DNA of 64,000 bases from XYD12-FULL-36-8 sp964391015 (GTDB taxonomy: Bacteria > Bacteroidota > Ignavibacteria > Ignavibacteriales > Ignavibacteriaceae): assembly GCA_964391015.1 (NCBI GenBank), contig CAYMKU010000012.1, positions 28,263-92,262 on the forward strand, in the 5' to 3' direction. Shown here piece after piece: positions 28,972 to 39,700 of the stretch. Numbering within the stretch: the first letter of the stretch is position 1; every line of letters begins with the position of its first letter. The translations under genes and the position numbers were made by a program. Under the pieces are notes generated by a model. That model did no database searches. It saw only the letters and a list, made by a program, of their open reading frames with translations, and was not told the origin of the DNA.

Positions 28972-30101
28972 TGTCAAAATTTTTAATGGTGTTGGACAAT
29001 GGATTTAAACCGGATTTAAGAGTCCAAAAAGAAATTAACTCACTCATTGAATTAGGACATGCTATTGATCTTTACTGTTGGGATCAAGAAGGTGATTTGC
29101 CCTCTGAGGAAAATAAACAAAACTTCAACATTTTTAGAATCAAATTATTGGTTGGAAAGCAGCAGGGTATAAAAAAGATATTGGATCTTTTTAAATTTTA
29201 TGTTAAAGCGTTCAGGAGAATAAAAATTCAAAAAGAAAAGTATAATTATATCTATGTACACGATTTTCTTCTGCTACCATTTGGAGCATTCCTTAAGTTT
29301 AAGTTGAGACACCCTCTCATTTATGATGCTCACGAAATTTATCACCTTATGGAATGGGAAAAATACAATTCATTGATCAGAAATTTTATTTTTACAGTGG
29401 AACGTTTCTTTTCAAAATTTGCTGATGCATTTATTGTTGTTAATGCTAAAAGGAAAGAGTTTTACTCAAAGTATTTGAAAAATGAAATAAATATTATTGG
29501 CAATTGGTATGATCCCTACGAAGGTGAAACAATTGATCTGAAAAAAAATTATAATATATCAAAGGACGACATCATTGTAAGTTATTTTGGCATTTTGAAT
29601 TTTAGTGAAAGGCCTATTAACACTTTTATCGAAGCTATGATGAAATTTCCAAACGTTCACTTCTTTATTGCGGGTGTCGGAAAAGATGAAGAAGCAATTA
29701 AGAAATATGCAGATCAATATGAGCGTGTACAATATTTGGGCTGGCAGAAAAATATAAGGAAATATCTTAAGGATGTGAATTACGTAATTTACTACATGAA
29801 TGATCAGCGAAAATATTTCGAATATACCGCACCTAACACGCTCTATCTGGCAATTTCACATTGTATTCCAATCATCACAAACATACCGGGTGAGGCAGAA
29901 TCTCTAATTAAAAGTTATAATATCGGATACTTTATTGACAATGCTAATAACATCGAATCGAAAATTGATCTAAACCTTTACTCAAAAAACTACACAGAAA
30001 AAATAAAAAGCATCTATAAAATAAAAGATCAATACAGATGGTCAGAATGTGAAAATACCTATAGAAGAATCTTGCTTAATTTGGAGAATAAATATTCATA
30101 A
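28971..30101 (+). CDS. Glycosyltransferase, GT4-like
   Basis: A 376-residue GT-B enzyme that starts on the last base of the preceding gene. Its N-terminal half reads FLMVLDNGFKPDLRVQKE and LIYDAHEIYHLMEW; the donor half has VSYFGILNFSERPINTFI, FFIAGVGKDEEAIKKY and an APNTLYLAISHCIPII segment instead of a textbook EX7E motif. It belongs to the same broad family as its neighbours, but the donor site is the most divergent of the set. Substrate unknown. Confidence 0.86.
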   Translation: MSKFLMVLDNGFKPDLRVQKEINSLIELGHAIDLYCWDQEGDLPSEENKQNFNIFRIKLLVGKQQGIKKILDLFKFYVKAFRRIKIQKEKYNYIYVHDFLLLPFGAFLKFKLRHPLIYDAHEIYHLMEWEKYNSLIRNFIFTVERFFSKFADAFIVVNAKRKEFYSKYLKNEINIIGNWYDPYEGETIDLKKNYNISKDDIIVSYFGILNFSERPINTFIEAMMKFPNVHFFIAGVGKDEEAIKKYADQYERVQYLGWQKNIRKYLKDVNYVIYYMNDQRKYFEYTAPNTLYLAISHCIPIITNIPGEAESLIKSYNIGYFIDNANNIESKIDLNLYSKNYTEKIKSIYKIKDQYRWSECENTYRRILLNLENKYS

Positions 30102-30163
30102 AAATGTTCTGAAGAAAATAAATTTGATTCACACTTTATTTAGATGATGACTAGACAGCGAAA

Positions 30164-31342
30164 ATGAAAAGCAAAAAAGTTTGCATAATCTCCAAATTCC
30201 TTTATGAAAATGATACTCGATTGCAGCAACAAGTGGCAACACTAAGTAAAGCAGGTACCGAAGTTGATGTTCTTTGCTTATTAAGTAATCACTCTAATCA
30301 ACGAGTTGATCAAAAAATAACAATTCATGGCGTGACAAAACCAAGTCCTAAAGAAACAATTTTTAAATACTTTCTAAGTACATTCAAATTTGCATTCGTA
30401 AGTTTTGTGAAACTTGAAACACTATCGTTCAAAAAAAAATTCGATTTAATAGTAGTCCATACTCTTCCAGAGTCTTTAGTATTTGTTGGAGCTTTGCAGA
30501 AGATCAGGGGAGTAAAAATACTATTAGATGTTAGAGATACTTCAGTTGAATTGTTTGAAACCAAATGGGGAAAAGGAAATCGGAGATTTTTAATTAATTT
30601 TGTAAAAGCATCTGCAAACCTTGCTTGTCGTTTCTCAGATAAAATAATTACGGCAAGTCCGGGATTTCAACAAAAACTAATCGAGAGAAAAGTTCCTTCG
30701 AACAAAATAACAATTATCTATAACACCGCCGACACATCAATCTTTAAATACGATGAGAAAAGAGAATTCAAAAAAATTACTTCTAATGCTAAAATAATTT
30801 ATCATGGAACAGTAGCAGAACGATTTGGGGTTGATGTTGCTATTGAAGCATTGGCACTACTTCAATCAAAAATTCCTAATAGCCAATTATTCATATTTGG
30901 TTTTTACGACGATGATTATAAACAGAAGCTTAATAAGTTGATCACTAAACTAAAACTTGAAAATTTAGTAATGCTAAACAAACGCGAGAACTTAGAAAAT
31001 ATTTACAAGATGATAAAAATATCGGACATTGGAATAGTTCCATATCGAAGCGATGATTTTATGCAATTAGCTTTATCAACAAAAATGTTTGAATACATTT
31101 CTTCCGGCATACCAGTAATAGCTGCAAGACTTCGCTCAGCAGAGTATGTTTTTAACGACACTTGTGTTTTTTATGCAACTCCAGGTGAGCCACATGAATT
31201 TGCAGATAAGATAGAACAATTATGTCTGAATCCCGATTTAAGAAAAAACTTTACTAAAAACGCCATTAAAGCTCATAAAAAAGTTTCCAGCGAGGTAATG
31301 TCTAAACTTTACTTCAATATTGTAGCAGATCTAACGAATTAA
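30164..31342 (+). CDS. Family 4 glycosyltransferase; last plus-strand gene of the locus
   Basis: A 392-residue GT-B transferase. VCIISKFLYENDTRLQQQ is the N-terminal nucleotide-fold start; VEVDVLCLLS-type strands, DVRDTSVELFETKWG and IITASPGFQQKLIERKVP mark the acceptor side. The donor half has IIYHGTVAERFGVDVAIEAL and STKMFEYISSGIPVIAA. It ends the plus-strand run; about 90 bases later the asparagine-synthase-like genes come in from the other strand with no obvious terminator between. Confidence 0.9.
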   Translation: MKSKKVCIISKFLYENDTRLQQQVATLSKAGTEVDVLCLLSNHSNQRVDQKITIHGVTKPSPKETIFKYFLSTFKFAFVSFVKLETLSFKKKFDLIVVHTLPESLVFVGALQKIRGVKILLDVRDTSVELFETKWGKGNRRFLINFVKASANLACRFSDKIITASPGFQQKLIERKVPSNKITIIYNTADTSIFKYDEKREFKKITSNAKIIYHGTVAERFGVDVAIEALALLQSKIPNSQLFIFGFYDDDYKQKLNKLITKLKLENLVMLNKRENLENIYKMIKISDIGIVPYRSDDFMQLALSTKMFEYISSGIPVIAARLRSAEYVFNDTCVFYATPGEPHEFADKIEQLCLNPDLRKNFTKNAIKAHKKVSSEVMSKLYFNIVADLTN

Positions 31343-31431
31343 TATCATAACAAGATATAAATTAATTCAATAAGAATGGTCCAATAGCATCAGCACCACA
31401 AACTCCCACCTCCTAAAAATTAACAGCCCCT

Positions 31432-33204
31432 TTACATTTTACCATTTGCCTTAATTATTTTTTCGTTAATCAAATGAAGATTAATTAACTTTAATGCAAG
31501 AGAAGTATGCCGCACTGAATTAAATATTTGCCCATAATCAACATTTAAAAAGTCATAATTGGCATTATTTATTTCTTCAATAAGAGATTTGAATTGTTTA
31601 CTGACGCTAAATATTTCTAAGAATGGAACCTCCATATCTAATTTCTTTCTACTAATTAATTTTGTTGGTAAACTTTTTGCTAACAACTTTTTTAGATAAG
31701 ATTTTTTAACAGTGAAGTTTACTCGTTTTTTTATTGGAACATTGAGCACAAATTGATATAGCTTTTTAGATAAAAACGGATAAGCAATTTGCAGATTGAA
31801 ACTTTTTGCAATTGTGTTTACAATATTTGGAATTCTAAGATTACCATAATACGCATGCAACCGGGATATTTTATCCGGTATATTTGTAGGATATTGATTT
31901 ATTATTTTTAATTCGCGATCAAACAAACCCGGTATTTCACCAATTCCTAAAATCTTTTTAATTTCACACGATTTTGTTTCATTTATTCCTAAGTATAAAT
32001 GCATTAGCTCTTTTGAAAAATAGTTTTGTTTAAGATCTCTGTATAAAATCTCAAATAATTCTCTTGAAGGGGTGTTAAAATATGTGATAAGTTTTGCACC
32101 ATAAGGACTTAATCGAATAATTTCCAGCATTTTCAACTCTCTGCCACAACTAAAGAGGGCATCGGCACCAGTACCATTTAATACCAGTAAATTTTTTTGA
32201 TATTGGTTCGACAGTTCTTGAAAAATATTATAAAAAAATGATTCACCTTTATATCCATAAGGCATTTCCGTTCGCAATATGGATTCCACAATTCCATCAT
32301 AAAAGGTATTTGCATCAATGGTAATATTTTGGTGATTTAGTTTTAAGTAATCTGCCACATCTAAAGCATATTTTCCATCTTTGCCAACTTTTTCAAAGGA
32401 AGCTGATATTGAGTTAATTAATCCATCCTTCTTTAGAATTGCTGATATATAGGAAGAATCAACCCCCCCACTCATCATATTGAAAACCGCACTTTTTGAC
32501 TCTATTAGACAAGAAACCCTATCTTCCAACAAGTCTTCGACAGATTGCTCAATTGGAATATCTTTATTGATAGAGTGGTCTAAAGAATTAAAGGGAGAAT
32601 TTCCGATAAAACTAAAATTAAGTTTATTCTCTGCTCTGTTAAATTCTACAATTTCATAAACAGGTACTAAAAAAATATTCTTGTAAATGGTATCCCAATT
32701 TGCATGTTCATCGTACAAAAAATAATGAGGTAAAAAAGAAGTGTTAATTTCTAGCTTAACCAGAGATCGAATAGCTAAAATTGTATTTGAAATAATTATA
32801 TCATTAGTATATGTTAAGTAATAGTATAATGGTTCTATGCCGAAATAATCTCTAAACATTATGATGGAATTATCTTGAATTATTATTATACAAAATGCTC
32901 CGTCCAACAACTCTGCAACTTTAATCCCAAATTTGTTATATAAATTTCCAATTATTTCTGTCTCAATATTGTTAGGCAAACAATATTTTTGCTTTAATTC
33001 ATTTTTATTATACAAAACTCCATGAAAGAAGATCTTCGCTCTCCCTACTTCGTGAAAGGGAAATTTCGAATAAAAGTTGTCACACAAATGATAATAAGAG
33101 TACTCGTCAGCTTTTATCTTTGTATTGTCAAAGATTAAAACTGGCAAATGAGATTTACACTTATCATTATCTAAAAGAAAATTCTGTTTCAAAATATTTT
33201 TCAA
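31432..33204 (-). CDS. Asparagine-synthase-like ATP-dependent amidotransferase without glutaminase Cys
   Basis: A 590-residue relative of asparagine synthetase B. The C-terminal ATP-pyrophosphatase domain is intact: MMSGGVDSSYISAIL supplies the PP-loop, with NGTGADALFSCGREL and RVNFTVKKSYLKKLL downstream. The N-terminal domain keeps the amidotransferase fold (LLDGAFCIII and FRDYFGIEPLYYYL) but lacks the N-terminal Cys required for glutamine hydrolysis. It begins at TTG 33204, overlapping the next upstream gene by 38 bases. With free ammonia or another amine it could amidate a carboxylate, for example a uronic acid, as proposed for WbpS in Pseudomonas O-antigen synthesis. Confidence 0.88.
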   Translation of the reverse strand: MKNILKQNFLLDNDKCKSHLPVLIFDNTKIKADEYSYYHLCDNFYSKFPFHEVGRAKIFFHGVLYNKNELKQKYCLPNNIETEIIGNLYNKFGIKVAELLDGAFCIIIIQDNSIIMFRDYFGIEPLYYYLTYTNDIIISNTILAIRSLVKLEINTSFLPHYFLYDEHANWDTIYKNIFLVPVYEIVEFNRAENKLNFSFIGNSPFNSLDHSINKDIPIEQSVEDLLEDRVSCLIESKSAVFNMMSGGVDSSYISAILKKDGLINSISASFEKVGKDGKYALDVADYLKLNHQNITIDANTFYDGIVESILRTEMPYGYKGESFFYNIFQELSNQYQKNLLVLNGTGADALFSCGRELKMLEIIRLSPYGAKLITYFNTPSRELFEILYRDLKQNYFSKELMHLYLGINETKSCEIKKILGIGEIPGLFDRELKIINQYPTNIPDKISRLHAYYGNLRIPNIVNTIAKSFNLQIAYPFLSKKLYQFVLNVPIKKRVNFTVKKSYLKKLLAKSLPTKLISRKKLDMEVPFLEIFSVSKQFKSLIEEINNANYDFLNVDYGQIFNSVRHTSLALKLINLHLINEKIIKANGKM

Positions 33205-35011
33205 TTATTGTTTCTTTTGAATAGATTTTTTCTACAACGGATGTAAAATTAAAAAGCATTTTTAATTGATCAGGAGAAAAATTCTCTATGCTTTGTACTT
33301 CTTTAATTTCCAGAAAATCTCCCATCGTAGGGCAATTATTTAATTGCTCTTTTATCCGATTTATCAATTCATAATGCTTTGTACTTATATCTTTTTCCTT
33401 TTTTAACAGCGTCCTCAAACGATTCCTAGTTGAGTACGGTAAACTATTATACTTATCCTTTATCAGAGAATAGGTTTTAGCCTTCCAAGAATTTATAGGC
33501 CATTTTATATTCGCATATTTCACATTTAATATTTGAGGGTTAATTCTTTGTAAAATTTCTCGATATAATCTATTTCTTATTTTGAGGTTATCATCTAATT
33601 TCATACTACAATCAACAAACGGAAATGAATAAAACGGAGTTACACTCCAAGAGTAAAAACGATTTCTATCCTCACCCTCAAATAACCAATTATTAACACG
33701 TTCATTTAAAACAAAATGCACATATTTATAATTATAATCTGTTTCTGGATACGAATTTAAAATTTCCATTATCGCAGATTTTAATTCAGCAACGGAAATT
33801 CCAGTCATTAAAGAAACCTGTTGAATACTAAATATATTGTGAATTTTTAGAATGTAGTTATATAAATCATCATTGTCCTTTAAATTTTTTACCGGCGGTT
33901 GATACTTTACGGTTTTATCACCACCATCACCCGTAAAAAAAGTTATATCATTTTTATAAATATTCTTAATATTATGCAGATAGTTAAGCAAATAAGCCAC
34001 GCCCAAATGATTGTTCCCATCTTTAATATTTAACAACTCAGATAAGATTTTCCCCGTAGCTGGTTGAATATGAATTACGTGACAAAGGGCATTACACAGT
34101 TGTGAGATTTCCTTTGCTATGTCCACTTCCAATTGACCCATTTCTTTTCCATCTTTCCATGGATCGTATAAAGTTATACTTGAAAATTTAGAATTACCCT
34201 TCGATAATCCAGCTGCAACTAATCTGGAATCAAGTCCCCCGCTCAAGCTTAATACATTATTTTCTGATTTCGCTCTTACAACACATGCATCAACGAATAA
34301 ATCAGTTAAATTTTGGATTTGTTTAGAAATATCAATATTTAAATTTGATTTAACCTCATAATTATGAATTAATTTATGTTCATAAACATTAGTTAGATTA
34401 TTATCTAAATCAATTGTAAGGATTGTTCCTGGTTTGAACCTGTTAATTTTTTGATATATCGTTTTATTATCTAAAGTGTATCCGAATAAAAGGCTCTGTG
34501 CCAGACTCATTTTATCCAGATTCTTAACTTGACTTGATTCGAAAATAAACCGGCATTGTCTGCTCAAAATTGTCTGCTTCTCATCAAAGAAATAATAAAA
34601 TGGCAATCTTCCCAGAATATCATTAAAGAAAATTGTGTGCTTATATGTTTTGTCAAATACAAATACAATAAAATCCCCGTCAATTTCTTTTAACCAGTTA
34701 AACAGCACATCAAAGTTATTTTTACCCTCTCTTGAAATGGTAGATTCGACGGTCGATAAAATCTCGGTCCTATAAATCTCTGCACGTTTATTATAAATCT
34801 TTCCTTCTAAATAAATAGTGAATCTTCCATTTTCAATTTTTTCAATCGGATAATCTACGTACTTTGTGCAGCTCAAACTTTGCAAGCCATCTTCTATCAG
34901 AATTTCATTTGTTAAGTGCTCTAAATTGAGCATGTTATCCATAGCATATGAAATTCTGCTCTTCGAATTACTTAAAAAATTTTTTGAAAAATAATAATTG
35001 AGTCCCGGCAT
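33167..35011 (-). CDS. Asparagine-synthase-like amidotransferase with Cys2 replaced by Pro
   Basis: A 614-residue second member. The start ATG 35011 is well placed after AGAGGATAAAAAA. The N terminus MPGLNYYFSK aligns with the family's MCGIAGYFSK, so the catalytic Cys2 is a proline. The synthetase PP-loop is LSLSGGLDSRLVAAGLS, with ITLYDPWKDGKEM and FFTGDGGDKTVKY following. It should still adenylate a carboxylate but cannot make ammonia from glutamine. It is only distantly similar to its neighbour, so the two are an old pair, not a recent duplication. They are co-transcribed with the helical-barrel gene upstream. Confidence 0.88.
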   Translation of the reverse strand: MPGLNYYFSKNFLSNSKSRISYAMDNMLNLEHLTNEILIEDGLQSLSCTKYVDYPIEKIENGRFTIYLEGKIYNKRAEIYRTEILSTVESTISREGKNNFDVLFNWLKEIDGDFIVFVFDKTYKHTIFFNDILGRLPFYYFFDEKQTILSRQCRFIFESSQVKNLDKMSLAQSLLFGYTLDNKTIYQKINRFKPGTILTIDLDNNLTNVYEHKLIHNYEVKSNLNIDISKQIQNLTDLFVDACVVRAKSENNVLSLSGGLDSRLVAAGLSKGNSKFSSITLYDPWKDGKEMGQLEVDIAKEISQLCNALCHVIHIQPATGKILSELLNIKDGNNHLGVAYLLNYLHNIKNIYKNDITFFTGDGGDKTVKYQPPVKNLKDNDDLYNYILKIHNIFSIQQVSLMTGISVAELKSAIMEILNSYPETDYNYKYVHFVLNERVNNWLFEGEDRNRFYSWSVTPFYSFPFVDCSMKLDDNLKIRNRLYREILQRINPQILNVKYANIKWPINSWKAKTYSLIKDKYNSLPYSTRNRLRTLLKKEKDISTKHYELINRIKEQLNNCPTMGDFLEIKEVQSIENFSPDQLKMLFNFTSVVEKIYSKETIIEKYFETEFSFR

Positions 35012-35168
35012 TTTTTTATCCTCTAAATCGAACTATAATAATCATAATGCGTGCCATGTTAGAATAAATTATTAAAGCTATAATAAATTTTTTTAACCGA
35101 AAGATAGGGTTATCTGGATACAAAATGTTATAAAAATTTAAATAAATTAAAGTCTCCGAAGGGCTAAT

Positions 35169-36290
35169 TTAAATTGAAGGAGTTAAATATAGATCAAGCC
35201 AGTATAAAACCTCGATTAAAAGAACATCTTTGACGCTATATAAATCACTATTATAAAGTCTGCCTTTTTTATCTTTACACAAATACAATTTCCCAACTGT
35301 CCAATAGGTAGCGATGTTTTGTAACATTTTTTCTTCAGAATTTAAATCAATTTTACCTTTAAGTGCCAATAGAGAAGTTATACCAGTAATTATGTATTGA
35401 GAATAATGGACTACTTCGGGTTCGAAAATTTCATCATGACTATTAATGCAATTAATTAAAAATACTCTTGCTTTAGCCAAAACCTCTCTTAACTTCTGGA
35501 TCGTAACATTAGTTAAATGTTTTGACTCCAAACAATATTCTAAGGTAATCATAACAATGGGGTGGTAGAGCAATAAATAAGTACCTTGTCGTGATTTATT
35601 ATAAGGGAAGTGACCATCATCGGCAATTTTATCAATACAGATATTAATCGAATTAGCCATTGCTTCTTGGATTCGTTCATCAAAATTATATTTTAAAAAG
35701 AGACTACAGACATACGCAAATGTTGACGCTGAATTTAAACACCAGAAATCATCACCGAGAGTATGTTTCAGACTGGTTTCGTTTGAGTACAACAAATCTA
35801 ACATAGCATACATAGTAAGCTTTGCTGATTCAAGATACCGAACATTATTTGTAATTTCATAAGATTTTATCAACGCCAAAGTCGCCCATACAGATGCGAT
35901 ACCTTCGTCCTGTAAATTCCATGATGCCTGATTAAAATTATAAATACCATTTTTCTGTCGCATCGAAATAAGATAATCGGAAAGTTGTGATATTAAAAAT
36001 TTAGATCTGAATTTGAATTCTCCATGTTTATAGTTATTGCAAAGGATCAATATTACTCTTGCTTGGCTTAACACCATGGGGGATTTTTTATTTGTAACCT
36101 TAGTTTCATAATAATATCCTTCCTTAGAAGGTTTTAACTTAAGCAACAGTTCTTTCCACAGGGAAAACTGAAATTCTTCTATGGTTCCTGCCGTTGTTGT
36201 TGTCATTCTTACTTCTAAAGTGTTATGTATAAAAATTATTAGCTTTTTCAGGAATAAAGCAAAGTAATAGTAATATTTTTTTCTTGTCAT
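35169..36290 (-). CDS. Hypothetical all-helical (alpha/alpha-barrel-like) protein
   Basis: A 373-residue protein, first gene of the minus-strand group, with AAAGGA five bases before its ATG. It shows repeated pairs of amphipathic helices with acidic and aromatic loops (SWNLQDEGIASVWATLALIK, GDDFWCLNSASTFAYV, DDGHFPYNKSRQGTYLLLYH), the look of an alpha/alpha toroid such as heparinase-type, GH-like or cyclase-like folds. No catalytic signature can be named. Its company suggests it acts on the same sugar as the two asparagine-synthase-like enzymes. I do not recognise a specific family. Confidence 0.75.
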   Translation of the reverse strand: MTRKKYYYYFALFLKKLIIFIHNTLEVRMTTTTAGTIEEFQFSLWKELLLKLKPSKEGYYYETKVTNKKSPMVLSQARVILILCNNYKHGEFKFRSKFLISQLSDYLISMRQKNGIYNFNQASWNLQDEGIASVWATLALIKSYEITNNVRYLESAKLTMYAMLDLLYSNETSLKHTLGDDFWCLNSASTFAYVCSLFLKYNFDERIQEAMANSINICIDKIADDGHFPYNKSRQGTYLLLYHPIVMITLEYCLESKHLTNVTIQKLREVLAKARVFLINCINSHDEIFEPEVVHYSQYIITGITSLLALKGKIDLNSEEKMLQNIATYWTVGKLYLCKDKKGRLYNSDLYSVKDVLLIEVLYWLDLYLTPSI

Positions 36291-36774
36291 TGTATCCTTT
36301 TTTGCAATAAATAATTACACTAATAAATTAAGTACATACAATTAATTAAACTGAATTCTTATAATCAAGACTTATAAAATAAAAATATTGCCTCTCATTT
36401 TTCCTAAAAATCGAGTGAAGTATAGTCTTATTCGTTTAGTATATAGGATAACTAAATCTGGACTTGTATTTCGGTAATTATTACACAAAATTATTTGTAA
36501 TGAGATCATTATTTTATTCAGTACAATTTTCACGCTGAAATAATTATTTGTCTTTTTTTACTGACCCATTGAGATACAAAAAAAAACTACTATATTTGAC
36601 TGATAAAAATTCTCATCTGAAGTTCGAAATTTCGAGATTAGGACATAGAAACGTCCTTTTTTTCTGAAAGCTGGAGGTTTAATTTTTAATAAGAAATGGC
36701 ATATATATTGTTTCTTGCCAGTGCTATACATATGTCATTAGATATATTTATGTAAGATTAATGCAAGGAAATTT
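36291..36774. other. Divergent promoter region
   Basis: A 484-base AT-rich spacer between the helical-barrel gene and the beta-helix gene. At 36697 the sequence TGGCATATATATTGTT has the spacing of a sigma-54 promoter, though the -12 element is TTGTT rather than TTGC. It lies 78 bases before the beta-helix start. No gene is seen. Confidence 0.4.
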
Positions 36775-39700
36775 ATGAAAAAAGGGTTAATGCTCTTAGT
36801 ATTTTTATCTCTACTTATTACCATTTCTTTTTCACAAACAAATTATTATGTAGCAAACGATGGAACCGGCAATTTTTCAACAATTGCCCAAGTAAATAGT
36901 GCTACATTGAATCCTGGAGACATCGTCAACTTCAAAAGTGGTCAACAATTCTCAGATGCAATTCTCCTTTGTAAATCTGGTGTCACATATACTACTTATG
37001 GTGGCACGATACAAGCAATCATTGGAGATTCGCTTGGTACGGCAAGAAATTATTCAATAGAGATAAATAATAAAAGTAATGTCACAATTGATAACTTAAA
37101 AATATTGGGGACAAACAAATCAAATTATTCCGGGACCTACGCCTCTGATGGAATCAAAGTATTTGGTGTAACCAATACTTCAAATCGAACTACCACTCCG
37201 AATCTCAATATCATAATCAAGAACTGTATAGTAATCGGGGGAGCCATGAGCTTTAATCAGCGTGCTCATGGTATTTATCTGGAAGCAGCCAAAGGTGTGA
37301 ATTTATTAAATAATGAGATATCAAAATTTAGCATCGGTATTTATGCCAGCAATCCCTACGGCCTACTAATAGAAGGAAATGAAATTCACCATACACATTT
37401 CAAAACCTATGGAACAACAATAGCAAGCCTTGGCGGCGGTGGGGTAGGTATTGAATTTTTTGGATTAGACTATGCTTTTAATCCACCTAAGTGTTGGGAA
37501 TCAGATTATTCAGTCACTGTTCGAAATAATGATATTCATGACTACGAAAGATGGTGCATGGCAACTACAACTGTTGGAGAGTTAATTATTGAATATAATG
37601 ATTTTCACGACAATCTTGATGAAAGAATTTATAGAGGAGCTATTGATCATGGTGGTGGAGTAATAAAAGCAGATGACTTGACTTTGGGTTACGGCGTTCA
37701 ATATCCAGGACCACGCGGTACTATCATACGATACAACAAAATGCATAATATAGGCAGACACCAAACAAGCTTGCAATATTATATTGGAGCTACAACTTGG
37801 GAGCCAGATGGTACAGTTTGGCTCTATAAAGATTACTCTAGTATTGATCCTACATATGGAACTAATGGCTACTCTATAGGAAATCTTGTAAGCGGTTCTG
37901 GCGTGCAGTTACAATTTTATGGCAATATAGTTTACGACTGTGGTTTGGTTGCGTTCAATAAAAGCACAAAATCCGATGGACCCAATATGGTTAACGAACC
38001 ATATAAAGATGAAATTTATAATAATACTTTTTGGAACGTTGGATTCGATCCAGGATACTATGCACAATACAATAGCCTAGGGCTTGTAAATTCTTATAAT
38101 GGGGCTGCTGCAATCAGACACGTTGATAAATTACCAGCTCTTCATGTTAGGAATAATATAATTTACTATTCTAATTCAAGGGGATCGGCAATTTATTCAA
38201 GTAATTCTCCTCTTTATGAAGGGAATAACTTAATTATAAAAGGAAATACTTTAGTAACAAATCTTTATACAAACCAAAATGACTTAACACCACCTGCCGC
38301 AGTGTTTGTAGCTTTAAGTGGTTCTTATAATCACCTAGGTGGTACAGGAATATGGGGAGTTATTGATACCAATAGTCTGTTTGTTGACATATCGAATAGA
38401 GATTTTAGGCTAAAGCAAGGTTCTATAGCTATTAACGCAGGATTTGATTTAGGAAATGATATGCTTGGCAATAAAATTTCTGGTATGGGGTATTTAAATG
38501 GAACAATTGATATTGGAGCTTTTGAATTTGATGGTTCCCCGACCACAACAAGCAATTACTTTGTAGCAAAAGACGGAAGTGGTAACTTCTCAACAATCGC
38601 ACAAGTTAATAGTGCTTCTTTAAATCCTGGCAATGTAGTTAGTTTTAAAAGCGGACAGACATTCTCTGATACAACTTTAATCTGCAAAGCTGGTGTAACA
38701 TACAACACATACGGCGGTTCTGCACAAGCTGTTATTGGAGACAGCATGGGAACTTTAGCTTCAACAATAAAAGTTACAAGCAATGATATTACTATTGATA
38801 ATCTAAAAATTATAGGTGGCTCCATTACCCATAAAATAATAGATATATCAGGCAACAATCTAAAAATTAAAAACTGCAGCATTATTGGTGGAAGTGCCGG
38901 ACATAGCTTCGGTTCTTATGGTATATGGAGCAACGGAGTATCTAATACTTTAATTAATAATAATACTATTAAAAACTTATACACTGGAATCGAAATTTCG
39001 AATCCGAATGTATTAGAAATTAGTTATAACTCGATATATAATATTTGGCAATCTGACGGCAGTCCAGCAAATGGTGGTGGAACAGGAATAAGCATAAAGG
39101 CTGCTAATATAGCTAATGGTGCATGGGATTGTAATTATAACACAACTATCCATCACAATGAGATTTATTATTATGATAGATATGCAATAAGTTCTGTATC
39201 GGCATCAAAAGCCATCTTTGAATACAATATTGTTCATGATAATCTTAATGAGACTATCTATCAAGGTGGAATTGATTGCGGCGGATTTGCAATTTTTTCT
39301 ACAGCCGGATTACCACATCCTGGAACTATTGGAAATATTATACGTTACAACACTATTTATGATATTAGAAGACATCAGAGCACTCCGGTTTATAATTTAG
39401 TCGGTGGCGGAACATTCACAACTCAGGGAGGCGGCATTATATCCACTGGGCGGTCGTTAGACATGTGGATACATAACAATCTGATTTATAATTGTGACCC
39501 AATTGCTATTTCAACAGGGCATAGTGGAAACCAAACATTAAATACACATAACTATTCGATAAGAGTTTTCAATAATACACTATACAATGTTGGTAAATGG
39601 TCTTTAATATCCCAATATCATTATGGCGGCAGATCAATAGTCAAAGTTCTAGATAAAACGAGAGTGATTGTTAAAAATAATATTATTAAAGTTGACGATT

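Noticed and set aside
31432..36290. Lasso-peptide or similar peptide cluster around the asparagine-synthase-like genes
   Set aside because: No precursor-like ORF or transglutaminase-type protease is present; the short frame at about 35035-35080 encodes only about 13 residues.
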